From Pythium myriotylum (taxonomy: Eukaryota; Oomycota; Peronosporomycetes; Pythiales; Pythiaceae): a stretch of 64,000 nt of DNA. The translations under genes were made by a program, and so were the position numbers. Of the stretch, positions 53,746 through 63,743 are shown piece by piece. Under the pieces are notes generated by a model that made no database searches, was not told the DNA's origin, and saw only the letters and a list, made by a program, of their open reading frames with translations. How positions within the stretch are numbered: the first letter of the stretch is position 1; the number at the start of each line of letters is the position of its first letter. The DNA is taken from positions 1,488,001-1,552,000 of the forward strand of contig JALJCQ010000009.1 of assembly GCA_023091665.1 (NCBI GenBank). The letters run 5' to 3'.

Positions 53746-53810
53746 CACAAACACTTCAACATAAGATTGGTGTTGAAGTGATTGTGTACAACAGTATTTA
53801 ATACTGTTGT
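53746..53810. repeat. Two adjacent hairpins downstream of the Helitron helicase
   Basis: Hairpin 1: CACAA-ACACTTCAACA pairs with TGTTGAAGTG-ATTGTG (53746-53786, loop about 9). Hairpin 2: ACAACAGTATT-T-AATACTGTTGT (53788-53810). Helitrons end in a hairpin followed by CTRR, but no CTRR lies within the usual 10-12 bases, so this is only a candidate end. Confidence 0.65.
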
Positions 53811-53902
53811 GGGTTCAATATTAAAAATTCCAAAAGTGCGTGGAATAATACATCGCCAACAGGGGATTCTATTGTCTCACTGATTGTTTCTGTCGAGCAG
53901 GC

Positions 53903-54351
53903 ATGGAAGCAACCACGCCCGCGTCCTTGCAGGCGCAGTGCCGGGTCTGCCACGGCGGCCTCTCGCCAGCGGCGGTGACGGACCCGCGCAAGCGGGTCCG
54001 CGAGTGTGCATGCTGCTGGCGTGTGCTGCCGTGCGCTGGGTTCAGCAGGACCCAATGGCGGCAGCGCGGTCCTGTGTGCAAGGACTGCTAGCCGCACGCT
54101 CACTACCGCAACAAGCGAAGCGCGGACCCGCGCGCGTACGCTGCGAAGCATCTCGCGCGACGTAAGTGCAGATTTGTTTGTGGAGTTTGCATAATAGTGT
54201 TTTAATCAGTATATTTGTAGGCGGAAAGAAAGCCATCAAAGCCGCCATGAAGGCGAACGCGGAGAAGCTCAAGCTTCAGCAGAAACAAGACAAGCTGCAG
54301 GATATAGTAGGAGCACAAACCAATAAACAACATAATATAGAGCCCCTTTGA
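53903..54351 (+). CDS. Small Stc1-like zinc protein with one intron and an in-frame TAG
   Basis: Residues 1-62 hold two Cys pairs: CRVC near residue 13 and RECACCWRVLPCAGFSRTQW...CKDC, the C-x-C-C / LP / FS-x-x-Q-W / C-x2-C pattern of Stc1-type LIM-like domains. A TAG (54089-54091) follows CKDC at once, but the frame continues PHAHYRNKRSADPRAYAAKH, crosses a 59-nt GTAAGT...TTGTAG intron (54162-54220) in phase, and finishes with a basic helix (KKAIKAAMKANAEKLKLQQK). Spliced length is 130 codons including TAG and stop. This may be a host gene; the TAG implies a pseudogene, a short isoform, or an error. Stc1 similarity is by pattern only. Confidence 0.55.
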
Positions 54352-54727
54352 TGCTCTTCCAAAAGCACTGATTTTGTGGGCACCCCCACCCTGGGTTGCC
54401 GAAGGCAACCCGAAAAAAGCCGCAGCGCTTGCGCTGCGCCACCGTTTCCCCAAGCAAAACATGTTCAATCCCCACCAATCCCGCATGCGCAAACTGAAGT
54501 GCCCGCGGAGCGCCCCCCCCCCCCCCACACACACACACACAAACACACACCTAGTTATTGGCGAACCCTTTTATACTGAACAGGAAGTCTGAATCTGCGC
54601 ATTAAGTGTGATATCACGATTTCGCCTGCTTTTAGTGACGAAAACTGGAATCTAAAATTTTGGAAGACCTCAATCAACCCACTGTAGTGACGTCACTATC
54701 TAAAGACGTTCTTCAATAGAGTTGGGT
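54352..54727. other. 3' flank with two tight hairpins and a CA microsatellite
   Basis: GGGTTGCC-GAA-GGCAACCC near 54391 and CGCAGCGCTTGCGCTGCG near 54420 are perfect small palindromes. A C run of about 14 followed by (CA)n is at 54512-54550. Confidence 0.6.
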
Positions 54728-55440
54728 TCAAGAGCTTTCCGTAATTTCGAAAAGATTTGTTCTCGTTTTGAGGTTGTGTTGATTGATATTTGCCAAAAGT
54801 AGATCTCCATAACCTGCGTTTAGCGACATGGTTATCGTCATGAGCCCCCGGCACGGCGTACGCGCGTAGATGGCGTTGTCCCAGTACGGCGAAATGAGCA
54901 CGGGCAGCGAGTGCGGCAGCTGCGTCGTCGTGTTGCTCGAGTCGTCGTTGACGACGTGGAGAAAGCTCTCACGCTCCACGGGCTCGTACTCGAGCGAAGG
55001 GCACGTCGTGAGAATACCGTCGAGCGTCGCCGCCAGCGTGCTGCACGCGAGCGTGTAGCGCGTGGTGATCTCGTCACACAGCGGCATATCGTGGCGAGGG
55101 ACAAGGCGGTAGCCGCCCACAGACGTCCCCGTCGTGTGGACGACGCGAGATGACGGCGAGGCAAGCGAAGCACCGCCGTGTACGAACTCTCATCGCGAGG
55201 CCACTGGCCATCGGATGCGTACTTGGCGTCGCTGATCAAGATCAAGTCGGCTCGACGCAGCAGCTCAAGGATCCCAAAGACCACGAGGACGTGTGTAGGT
55301 GAGACTTCTGTGCGCCTGGTGATGGCATAGACAGCGCTCTCACCGATCACGCACACGACGAGCTTCCAGGACCAGACAAAGCTAATGGTCGCGAGCTCGT
55401 ACACGCGGAGACAATGCAAGCAACCGGAGCTCAGGGTGCG
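54728..55440 (-). CDS. Unrecognised protein, one frameshift
   Basis: Upstream frame (to 55470): RVYELATISFVWSWKLVVCV, IGESAVYAITRRTEVSPTH, VLVVFGILELLRRADLILIS, with one or two hydrophobic stretches. A shift near 55150-55170 leads into VGGYRLVPRHDMPLCDEITT, RYTLACSTLAATLDGILTTC, LPHSLPVLISPYWDNAIYAR, GLMTITMSLNAGYGDLLLAN. Codon use and amino-acid texture look genuinely coding. The AGYGD string recalls a potassium-channel filter, but no flanking membrane helices are visible, so I do not assign a channel. It could be a host gene fragment. Confidence 0.45.
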
Positions 55441-55470
55441 GCTACGTTGAACAACGGGGGAACCGCCCAT

Positions 55471-55950
55471 TTCTTTGTTGGCAGATCGAAGGGTAAGTCA
55501 GACCCTTTGATCTGCCATCAAAGAAGAGGACAGACCGCGAGTGGTAGGAGCGGTGGTTTTTGCGATGTCTAGGTTCGTGGACCCCCATGCGCCCAGCGAC
55601 GAAGCTGACCACGACTGTGATGCAACACCATAGCGTCACTCCCAGCCGACGCCAAGGAAGGCGGCAAGCCGCCTGTTCATTTCCAAGTTCATCTTCAACT
55701 TCAAGTTCAAGCCAGCCATCAAGTCTCGGCGCCCATGGACGCCTCTCCATGCTGCCCCTGCCGGTAGAGCCAACAACTCTGTATTTCGTAGCTGTAGTTT
55801 TCTCATTCTCGATTTCACCACTAACCAGCCAATACAAGCCTTCGTTTGACTGTCCAAGTCGAGTCTCAACCGCCAAGTGCGTAACAGTTTATAAACTATT
55901 GAAGCCCACCGGCAAGCAAGTGCTCCTGCATTCCCCTACGACCCAATGGA
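55471..55950. other. Probable gypsy 5' region, no gene recognised
   Basis: Precedes the gypsy gag start. The ORF 55560-56195 is Ser/Arg-rich and overlaps gag in another frame, so it is likely spurious. Confidence 0.3.
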
Positions 55951-57699
55951 GAATCAAGACAGCCCGAACCCTCGTCCGCGCAGCACCCGATGCATGCGCC
56001 ATGAAGACGACGTCACAACGCGTCACCCTGAGCAGCACGGCGACGGTCCGCGTGCTGAAGGTCCCGCAACGATGCAAGCACCACCGCCACCGCAAGCGTC
56101 TGTGCCGCCATAACATGCTCCGCCACCTCCCCAAGCCCCCGTACCACCAGTGTACCAGCAGCAGGCCTCCCCGGAGACCATCTTCGTCCAGATGATGCAG
56201 TTCATGATGCAGGCACAGCAGCAGCAACAGTGTGACGAAGTCACTGGTTAAAATCCCTCCAGGGATGTCGGCTAGGACCGCTCCTGCGGGACCGCGGTTC
56301 GGCCCGAGCCTCTGTTCGGAATGATGGTAAGGAGTGATGGTCACTCCCAGAACCCCCTCGGGGGGGGGGGGGGGGGGGGGGGGGGATCATCCCGGTGCGA
56401 AGGTACTCGGCCGCGACCTTTATGTATAGCCGGGTCGGGTTCAGACCCGTTTTTATGTTTGTATATTAGGCCCGTAGAGGTAGTTTATTAGACAGTCGAA
56501 TCAGAGCGACTGATCCAAGGGGTTGCCCCCTAGGATCTATTATGGATTACAGGGAGCCGACCCCGGGAAGGGTCGCGCTCAAAGGTCGCCCAAGGGGGAT
56601 CTAGTGACCCGAGGTACTGGGTAGCGATCGGCGACTTGGTAATCGATTAGCATAGCTGCGTGTGGTGTATTTGTGTGTGTCGGGTTCCTCGGGGGGAGAC
56701 GCTTAGACCGAGTGTCAAAGTGTTCTAGCACCCTTTCCCCTGAAGTATTTACTTGGGATATCGGCTCACGCCAGATCCTTGGTATTCCATATTTGCATAT
56801 TCCCGGTATTGCGATGAGAGGACATTTCCCTGGCTGGAACTGCTCCTAGAAAGCGTACCAGAAGACTGTCACTAGTGCTTTACCGTTATCGGTCGGTTCG
56901 CCTAGAGACACCCCCGGGAAGTTTCTGCCCCGGGGTACAGCCTGAAGCCCTTTATCTCAGTATATTCTGTAATAAGACATCTGATTGCCTGAATGTGTAC
57001 TATTATTAGTTACTACTCCACCACGCCTGCGCCTGTGCGATTTCTTCGCACGAACCCTTGCTCGGCGCATCCGATACGTAGCTTCGAAGAGCTGCTAAGG
57101 GATACACAACGTGAGGGAGGGTGGTGTATCAATTCTATTAATCCACTATCACCCTAGGCTCCGAAAACTGGTCACCCACTTCATTACAACAGCAGCAGCA
57201 GTACCTTCAGCACCAAGCTTTCATGGCTCAGCAGGCCCAGTTCCAGCAAGAAGTCCTCTCTGCCCAGACTCGAGTTCGGTTGCCGCGCAAGAAGAAGGGT
57301 GACCCGCCCATGTTCAACGGTAAAGCCTCCGAAGGCTTGGAACTGTGGATTTTCAGCACCGAGCAGTATTACGCTGAGTTCCAAGATGACATGAGGAGCA
57401 ACACCTCCGGATTTGTCAATACTAGTTTTGGAAATCTCGGTCCCGCAGTCCAGACATGGTACCGTGAGTTCCTCACGTCGCTCGGTCCCGAGACACCGGC
57501 AACGTGGGAATTGTTCAAGTCAAGGATTCGCGGGCGCTTCCGCGACAGTGACTTCGAGCTTAAAGTGCTGACGAAGATTGTGGTGCCATGCCGACAGGAA
57601 GTACCAGACTTGCTCAGGACGACTCGGCGCGCGTCGCATGCAAGGTGTTGGACGACTCCACGACTGACGGGCAAGTTGTTGGATGACTCGACGGGTTGA
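55951..57699 (+). pseudogene. Ty3/gypsy gag, interrupted by a solo LTR
   Basis: From ATG 55951: MENQDSPNPRPRSTR, a Pro/Gln-rich stretch with a TAA near 56113, and VPPVYQQQASPETIFVQMMQ to a Gln tract at 56230. A 958-bp LTR then interrupts it. Gag resumes at 57189 with the Gln tract and continues VRLPRKKKGDPPMFNGKASE, LELWIFSTEQYYAEF and WYREFLTSLGPETPATWELF, RGRFRDSDFELKVL, a typical retrotrans_gag domain. The end (after about 57560) is degenerate. The element resumes beyond the copia insertion at 63744. Confidence 0.8.
56231..57188 (+). repeat. Complete solo LTR, 958 bp, inserted in gypsy gag
   Basis: Starts TGTGACGAAGTCACTGG and ends CACCCACTTCATTACA; the ends are imperfect inverted repeats (TGTRAYGAAGT). 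Flanking ACAG (56227-56230 and 57189-57192) is a plausible 4-bp target duplication within the CAG/CAA tract. A G run of about 29 is at 56358-56386. It defines the full length of the family seen at 12.5-13.3 kb and 21.9 kb. Confidence 0.75.
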
Positions 57700-57824
57700 T
57701 GGGCGGGTTGTTGGGCGACTCAACGAGAACGAGGGCGCCGCCGAGAGGGTTCGTAGGAGAGCGTTTTGTAAGTTGGAAATAAACTCACTTTGCAATTTGT
57801 ATTCGCCTGCAGACCAGCACAAAG

Positions 57825-58025
57825 TGTTAAGAGGCCGTCAGTTTCGGGAGTGGCCGTGTGCGACTCGTGCCTGAAACGGCCGAGCGCACGCCAGGTGGCC
57901 ACTCCTCCACATCCTTCGGCAAACCTGTGGCTGGGAGCCACCCTGTAGGATTAGGATCTGGCTAATTTTAATTTTAACCAATAGTAGGTTTCCTATATTA
58001 CCTCCAAATAGTGCCACCTGTAACA
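57825..58025 (-). repeat. copia copy 2, 3' LTR
   Basis: Starts TGTTAAGAGGCCG on the plus strand, three changes from its partner's TGTTGTTAGGCCG, otherwise nearly identical. The purine tract AGTGGGAG abuts it as in copy 1. Confidence 0.9.
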
Positions 58026-58938
58026 CTCCCACTAAAAGTAGCCAGATCACTGAACTCACAGCTGAAATGTCTGATTTCTGTTCAGACTTTCACCTTCATT
58101 CACATATTCTGATCTGCCGGATCTTTCCATAGACGAAAGATCTGGCGTCCTTTCAGAAGAAAACCGACCGTTCGCGGTTCCTTCTAGATTTGGTTCTGAC
58201 CTTTCGCCCTACTTCTTCTAGATTTTCTAGAAACTTTTTGAAACTTAGAAAGATTGCAGGTCCAGTCCTGATTTATTCCCTGAATCCTTCCAAAAAACTG
58301 AATCCTTAGAACCTTTTTCGGGAAGTTTCCAAAATTTTGGGAATAAAAGAAACAATCCAACGTTTTTCCTCCTTTCTCTTCCTATGCAGTCATTGCCTGG
58401 ACCATCCGAGCTGGATAGCTCAGTCGCCAACTTCCTCCCATCGGGATAAACCCCTTTGGGCTTTGCCACCTCGACGTGCGGGCCGGATGGCTCGGGTCAG
58501 CCCAAGCCGCGGAACACCCCATGGCACAATCCCGGGGGAGTGGGCCATAGTGCCATTCACTTGCCAACCCCGGGAAGCGCCCAACTTGGTGGTCTAACAG
58601 TTCCGTATCGGACACGAACTGACGTATCGTGTCGGGCTGGCTGTCTTATGGAATGGTGCCCCCGGGATCATTATTCTGGTCGGGAGGAGTTGCGCGACCC
58701 TTACTATTAAGTATCACGTACTTCACCACCTCTCTTGTCTCATATCGTGTTTAACCTTGTTAAGTCCTGTTACGTACTTAGGGAGGTTCGCAATAATTCG
58801 TACTTAATATAGATTAAGTTTTACCGAACTTTGCAGCTCTTAAGTTCCCTTGCTCCCTATGTTCGCACTTATCTAGGGTTTTGAACTAGTCAAGCTAACT
58901 CCAAGTCCATACTACATCCCTTGTGCTAGTCACCTCAA
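58026..58938 (-). other. copia copy 2, non-coding 3' internal region
   Basis: The first about 185 bases match copy 1; about 58210-58945 does not. No supported ORF. Confidence 0.7.
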
Positions 58939-61509
58939 TCAAAGACGTAGGTTTCTAACCCCCATTAGTTCCCTTAATTTTTCGAACTGATTTTGCGGTA
59001 ACGCTTTTGTCAGTGCGTCCGCCACCATGTCTTTTGTATTACAGTACCTAACCTCAATGCGTCCCTTTTCATATCTCTCTCTCGAGTACATACTCCGAGT
59101 CTCAATATGTTTGGTCGAGGAGTGATTGGCAGGATCTTTGACAATACTGATTGCAGCAGTATTATCACACCAGCATAAAATAGGCGCATTTTGCCTAAAC
59201 CCTAGTTCCTCAAGTAGTTGCCACATCCACTCACTCTCTTTTATGCCCTCACTTATGGCAATTAACTCAGACTGGGCAGTATGGAGGCTTACAGTGTCCT
59301 GTCTCGCACTTTTCCATGACACACATGCATCAGCGAGGATGGTTATGTAACCAGTAACTGACCGCATTTCCTCATTAGCGTTCACGAAGCTCGCATCTGT
59401 GTATAACTCGTATGTAACCTCCCTATTGGTTCCATCATAGACGAGTCCATACGTCGATGTTCCTTTCAAGTACTTCAGTACTCGCTGTGCTGCCCGCCAA
59501 TGGGACCTATTGTAGCACGACAGAAACTCACTGAGCTCCCTTACTGCATTTGCGATATCTGGGCGTGTACCCCTAACAAGGTACATTAGTGAACCCACAA
59601 GACCTCTGTAATCAAACGGCTGAGCCGCAATCTGATCTTTTGACATTTTCTCCTCTTTTACCAATTCCACACTCTTTGCCTGTGGGGTCGGCTCAGTATT
59701 ACAGTCTTCCATATTGAATTTCTTCAAAAGTTCCTGTACATACTGATGTTGGGAAAGACTCAATAATTTCCTCTGCCGATCCCGCTTTATTTCCATCTTT
59801 AAAAGATAATGGACCTCTCCTAAATCTTTCATTTTGAACCTTGATGAGAGTCGGGCCTTTACTTCCTGAATCAGAACCAGACTGGTCCCGGCGATTGTGA
59901 GATCGTCCACGTACACGCAGATGATTACGTGATGAGTGACTCCATTTACCTCCCACTTTTTACGGTACAAACAGTACTCCTTTTTGCACCGGAAAAAACC
60001 AATATTGGTTAGGAACTCATTCAACACTCCATACCAAATCCGGGGTGCCTGTCTCAACCCATACAGACTTTTCCGCAGCAAGCATACACGGTCCGTAATG
60101 CCGTCACTAAAGCCAGGTGGTTGGCGCATGAAAATTTCAGTGTCCAGTTGCCCATTTAGAAATGCAGTGGACACATCCATTTGGTGGATGTGGAAGTCCT
60201 GGATTGTCGAGACAGCCAACAGTAATCGTAGACTCTCATATCGAGCTACGGGAGAAAAGATTTCCTGATAATCCACTCCATACTGTTGGGTGTTCCCCTG
60301 GACAACCAGTCAAGCCTTGAAACGCTCAACTGCCCCATCTGCCTTATATTTTACATCGAACACCCAGTGACATCCAAGCGCTTTTCTACCTGGGGGTAGG
60401 GTGACCAGTTCCCATGTCTGATTTGCTCTGAGTGCCTGATACTCTTCAGCTACAGCTGCTTCCCACTGCTTGGCATATGTACCTGACAGAGCCTCTTTTA
60501 TGGACCTAGGGATTGGGATACCTGGCCTATTGGTCATCACGCTGTTTACGAACCGGATAAACCTCTGATACTGAGGGTTCGGTTTCCTAATCCGCTGGGA
60601 ACGTGGTCGTAGCCGGGGTATCTCACCCACCGACTCATCTCCCACTGCCCCCGTAGAGTCATCTTCTCCCACATTCTGAGCACTTTCAGTGTCTCCCACA
60701 TTTTGAGCACTTTCTGTGTCTCCCACTTCTTCGTTGGACTCTTCACCCGTCTTATGCCTCTTTTGGGTAGGGACATATGTCTCCTCCTCTGAGAGCTGTC
60801 TTTTGTAACTACCCAGACATGGGATCTCCTCGATTTCCTCAATACTTAGAGCAGGAGAATCTGAGGGAAAAGACTTTTCTATGAGCTTATCTGTGTCAGG
60901 TTGTCCAAATTTGACATCTCTAGCAACCAGAATCTTCTTATTCTTGACATCATATAACCTATATCCTTTCTGATCATCTGAGAGACCCAATAACCTACAT
61001 TCTAGACCGCGATTTCCCAGTTTTGGATCTGATCTTTTAGATTTTGGGATATGTGCGTAGCATATTATCCCCCATGGTTGCAGCATACTGCCATCTGGTT
61101 TCATCTGATACAGTGCCTCAAATGGGCTCTTATTACCCAGACGGGCGGTAGTTAGCCGGTTTTCAACCGCTACAGCATAGAGAAGTGCCTCAGGCCACCA
61201 CCTTGCTCCCATCTGAGCACCAAGTAATTCACTCCTAACCTCTCTAAAGAGGGTTTGGTGTGCACGTTCTGCGCTCCCATTCTCTTCAGGTGACTCAACA
61301 TTTGACCTTTGAAAGAGCATTCCCCTCTCTTTACAGATAGTTTCCAGAACTCCATTGACAAATTCTGAGCCTCCATCAGTCCTGATTCTCCGAACTTTGT
61401 ATGGGAACTGGGCTTCCAGTTGCACCAATAAGTCCCGGATCCTATCCCTGACTTCTGTCATGCTTTTCAGCACAAAGTACCATTTGAAGCTGGTTGTATC
61501 ATCAACCAC
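58939..61509 (-). pseudogene. copia copy 2 integrase-RT-RNase H with an extra stop
   Basis: Same protein as in copy 1 but split into 399 residues (60310-61509) and 445 residues (58939-60276) by a UGA at about 60310-60312, where copy 1 has CGA (Arg of VERFKARLVV). The change is C to T within a CpG on the coding strand. The C-terminus differs from copy 1 only in the last few residues (GVRNLRL against GVRCLGSN). Catalytic YVDD and the RNase H motifs are intact. Confidence 0.9.
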
Positions 61510-61533
61510 ACCTAGTGCATACCGGTATCCTGA

Positions 61534-63495
61534 TCAGAGATACAGGCCTTGTACCCTGATCTTTCCGGTTGTATCCATGTGTAAAGTGTGAAGTGGCTCC
61601 GTTGGTCGACTTCCGGCCATGCCCTTATATGACATGCGCCTGGAGTTCGCCAGCTCGCATGTTCGACAGAACAGAGGAATGTCCTTTAACTCTTGATAAG
61701 GAGTTGCGGGACATTTTCCATTGTCCGCACATAGTACTTGTAGTAGCCGCTCTTTTCCGGCATGGCTTAGTCTCAGATGCCATTCCTTGAGGAGGCGTAT
61801 CTTATCCTGCCTTGTCACATGTGTCCTCAGGTCAGACCTTACCACCTGAATCTTCAGATTCTGGCGCAACCTTTCAGACGGTAGGTAATAAACTTGTCCT
61901 ATGGCCACTGCAGCGAACAGTAACTCATTTGTTCGGTTCAGAAAGAAGAGGAATTCACCACAGCTTGACTGGAGAAACCGAAAGCCATGTTTAGCTAGAT
62001 GGTAGGCACTAATGAGATTATTCCCACACTGTGGGTCATAATAGACATCAGACAAGTGCATGTAATGGAAATTTCCTTTTGTATTGTAAACACACAACCT
62101 AGCTACCCCTTTCATCCCGCTAGTTGATGTCCCTCCATTACCGTAGACAAATGTCTCTGTCTCTGCTCTCTCTAGTTCCGCGAACCAGCTCCTGTCACCA
62201 GTTATGGCTCGACCTGCTCCTGTATCCACAATCCATAGTGACCGTGTCAGTTTCAACGTCCTCAGCTTAGTCAAGTACGTAGCGTATCTTCTTCTTGCCG
62301 TCATCTCGACGTCGTCGACGTTTCCTCCCACAGTTTCATGCTGGACTGAGCCAACGTAGTAACTGATCTCCGAGTTAACAGGTGGGCTTCCATCCTCAAA
62401 CAGGATCCCGTCACATGCCGGAGAGGTCACCTGTGACGTGGCCGACTCTTGACTTGTACCCATCGGAACCGGTAGGGAAGCTTCCGGAACCGTTCCATTG
62501 GCCCCTTGTGCGTTGGCCACCGACGCCGCCAACCCGGCAAACTTGTTGTTCATCACGTTCAAGCCTGTCGGCCTTTTCTTCTTCATCTTGGCCTTGTATT
62601 CGCCCGGTTCCGTATTCTTGTTGGTACGGAAGAGCCCTTTGGCCCGATCTGCCGCACGATCCCGACAGTCCTTCTTCATGTGTCCCTCCAGGAAGCAATA
62701 GAAACATCCTCCGTCCACATCAGTGTCAGGAGCCTTACGTTTCTTCTGCACCTGAGGTTTCATCATGTTGACTGGGACAGTGCGCCGACGAGCATCAATG
62801 TCTTGTCGAGACCTGTCACCGAAAAGCGCGACTAGAGCAGCTTCAACCGTTTCAATGTTGTAGCTGTCCGCTTTCGGCTTAATCGAGCTTGCCCACACCT
62901 CTGTAGGTAGCTGATTCAGGACATCAGTACACAGAAGAATCTCACTGAACATTTCACCATTCAACTGAACTGCATCTATTTTTCGATTAGCCTCATTTCT
63001 AATCGTCTTTAGCTGCGAGAACAGTGCCCGAATGTTCTTCCAGTGAGACGTCAGCGCCCTTTGCCACTGCTGGACTAGCGCAATCATGGTGCTGGCGTCA
63101 TTGTCCCCATACGCCCGCTCGACCATGCGCCAGACCTCCGACGGCTCCATCTGCGAGACCGTCTTCGGTAGCGTGGAGAGAAACTGGTTTGGGAGCGACT
63201 GGTTGAACAAGTTCTGGAGACCAGAAAATGCCCTCCTGTAGTTCGCCCTTCCCCAGCGCGCCGCTTCAGTGTCCTCAACACCGTCCACCGCCTCTGGTGG
63301 ACGTGTCGGGGTGGACTCAAAGAAGTCCCCCATGACGACCTTCGCCTCTGGCTTGCCCTTCTCAAGCTGGCTCCTCTGGTACTCCTCGTCGCGCATGCGG
63401 ACATGCGTGAGGAGCCGGTCCTTCCACACGGCGTAGTCGCTGCGGTTACCGGAGAACCGCTCGAGCTTGGTGTCGGACGAGGCGGAGAAGGCCAT
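61534..63495 (-). CDS. copia copy 2 Gag - protease - start of integrase
   Basis: 653 residues, differing from copy 1 by a handful of residues (for example RSDYAV for RNDYAV, EEYQRS for EEFQRS, NVMNNK for NVVNNK). Same CCHC knuckle, DTGA protease site and HHCC domain, ending at the same UGA (61534-61536). Confidence 0.92.
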   Translation of the reverse strand: MAFSASSDTKLERFSGNRSDYAVWKDRLLTHVRMRDEEYQRSQLEKGKPEAKVVMGDFFESTPTRPPEAVDGVEDTEAARWGRANYRRAFSGLQNLFNQSLPNQFLSTLPKTVSQMEPSEVWRMVERAYGDNDASTMIALVQQWQRALTSHWKNIRALFSQLKTIRNEANRKIDAVQLNGEMFSEILLCTDVLNQLPTEVWASSIKPKADSYNIETVEAALVALFGDRSRQDIDARRRTVPVNMMKPQVQKKRKAPDTDVDGGCFYCFLEGHMKKDCRDRAADRAKGLFRTNKNTEPGEYKAKMKKKRPTGLNVMNNKFAGLAASVANAQGANGTVPEASLPVPMGTSQESATSQVTSPACDGILFEDGSPPVNSEISYYVGSVQHETVGGNVDDVEMTARRRYATYLTKLRTLKLTRSLWIVDTGAGRAITGDRSWFAELERAETETFVYGNGGTSTSGMKGVARLCVYNTKGNFHYMHLSDVYYDPQCGNNLISAYHLAKHGFRFLQSSCGEFLFFLNRTNELLFAAVAIGQVYYLPSERLRQNLKIQVVRSDLRTHVTRQDKIRLLKEWHLRLSHAGKERLLQVLCADNGKCPATPYQELKDIPLFCRTCELANSRRMSYKGMAGSRPTEPLHTLHMDTTGKIRVQGLYL

Positions 63496-63537
63496 CGTCG
63501 TCGGTTACTTGTGGACGGTCGGGTCGAGTACTTGAAA

Positions 63538-63738
63538 TGTTGTTAGGCCGTCAGTTTCGGGAGTGGCCGTGTGCGACTCGTGCCTGAAACGGCCGAGCGC
63601 ACGCCAGGTGGCCACTCCTCCACATCCTTCGGCAAACCTGTGGCTGGGAGCCACCCTGTAGGATTAGGATCTGGCTAATTTTAATTTTGACCAATAGTAG
63701 GTTTCCTATATTACCTCCAAATAGTGCCACCTGTAACA
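63538..63738 (-). repeat. copia copy 2, 5' LTR
   Basis: 201 bp, partner of 57825-58025, followed on its outer side by the CAAAG duplication. Confidence 0.9.
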
Positions 63739-63743
63739 CAAAG

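Larger units (their letters stand above)
57825..63738 (-). mobile_element. Ty1/copia LTR retrotransposon, copy 2, nested in Ty3/gypsy
   Basis: LTRs 57825-58025 and 63538-63738 (201 bp); perfect 5-bp target duplication CAAAG at 57820-57824 and 63739-63743. Coding regions are almost identical to copy 1, including the same UGA. LTR-specific bases (for example CGGCAAACC, GATTAGG, CCTCCAAA) separate it from copy 1, so these are two sublineages. Confidence 0.95.

Noticed and set aside
54838..54900. Potassium-channel selectivity filter (AGYGD) in the minus-strand ORF
   Set aside because: No pore helix context or flanking membrane helices; the string is probably chance.
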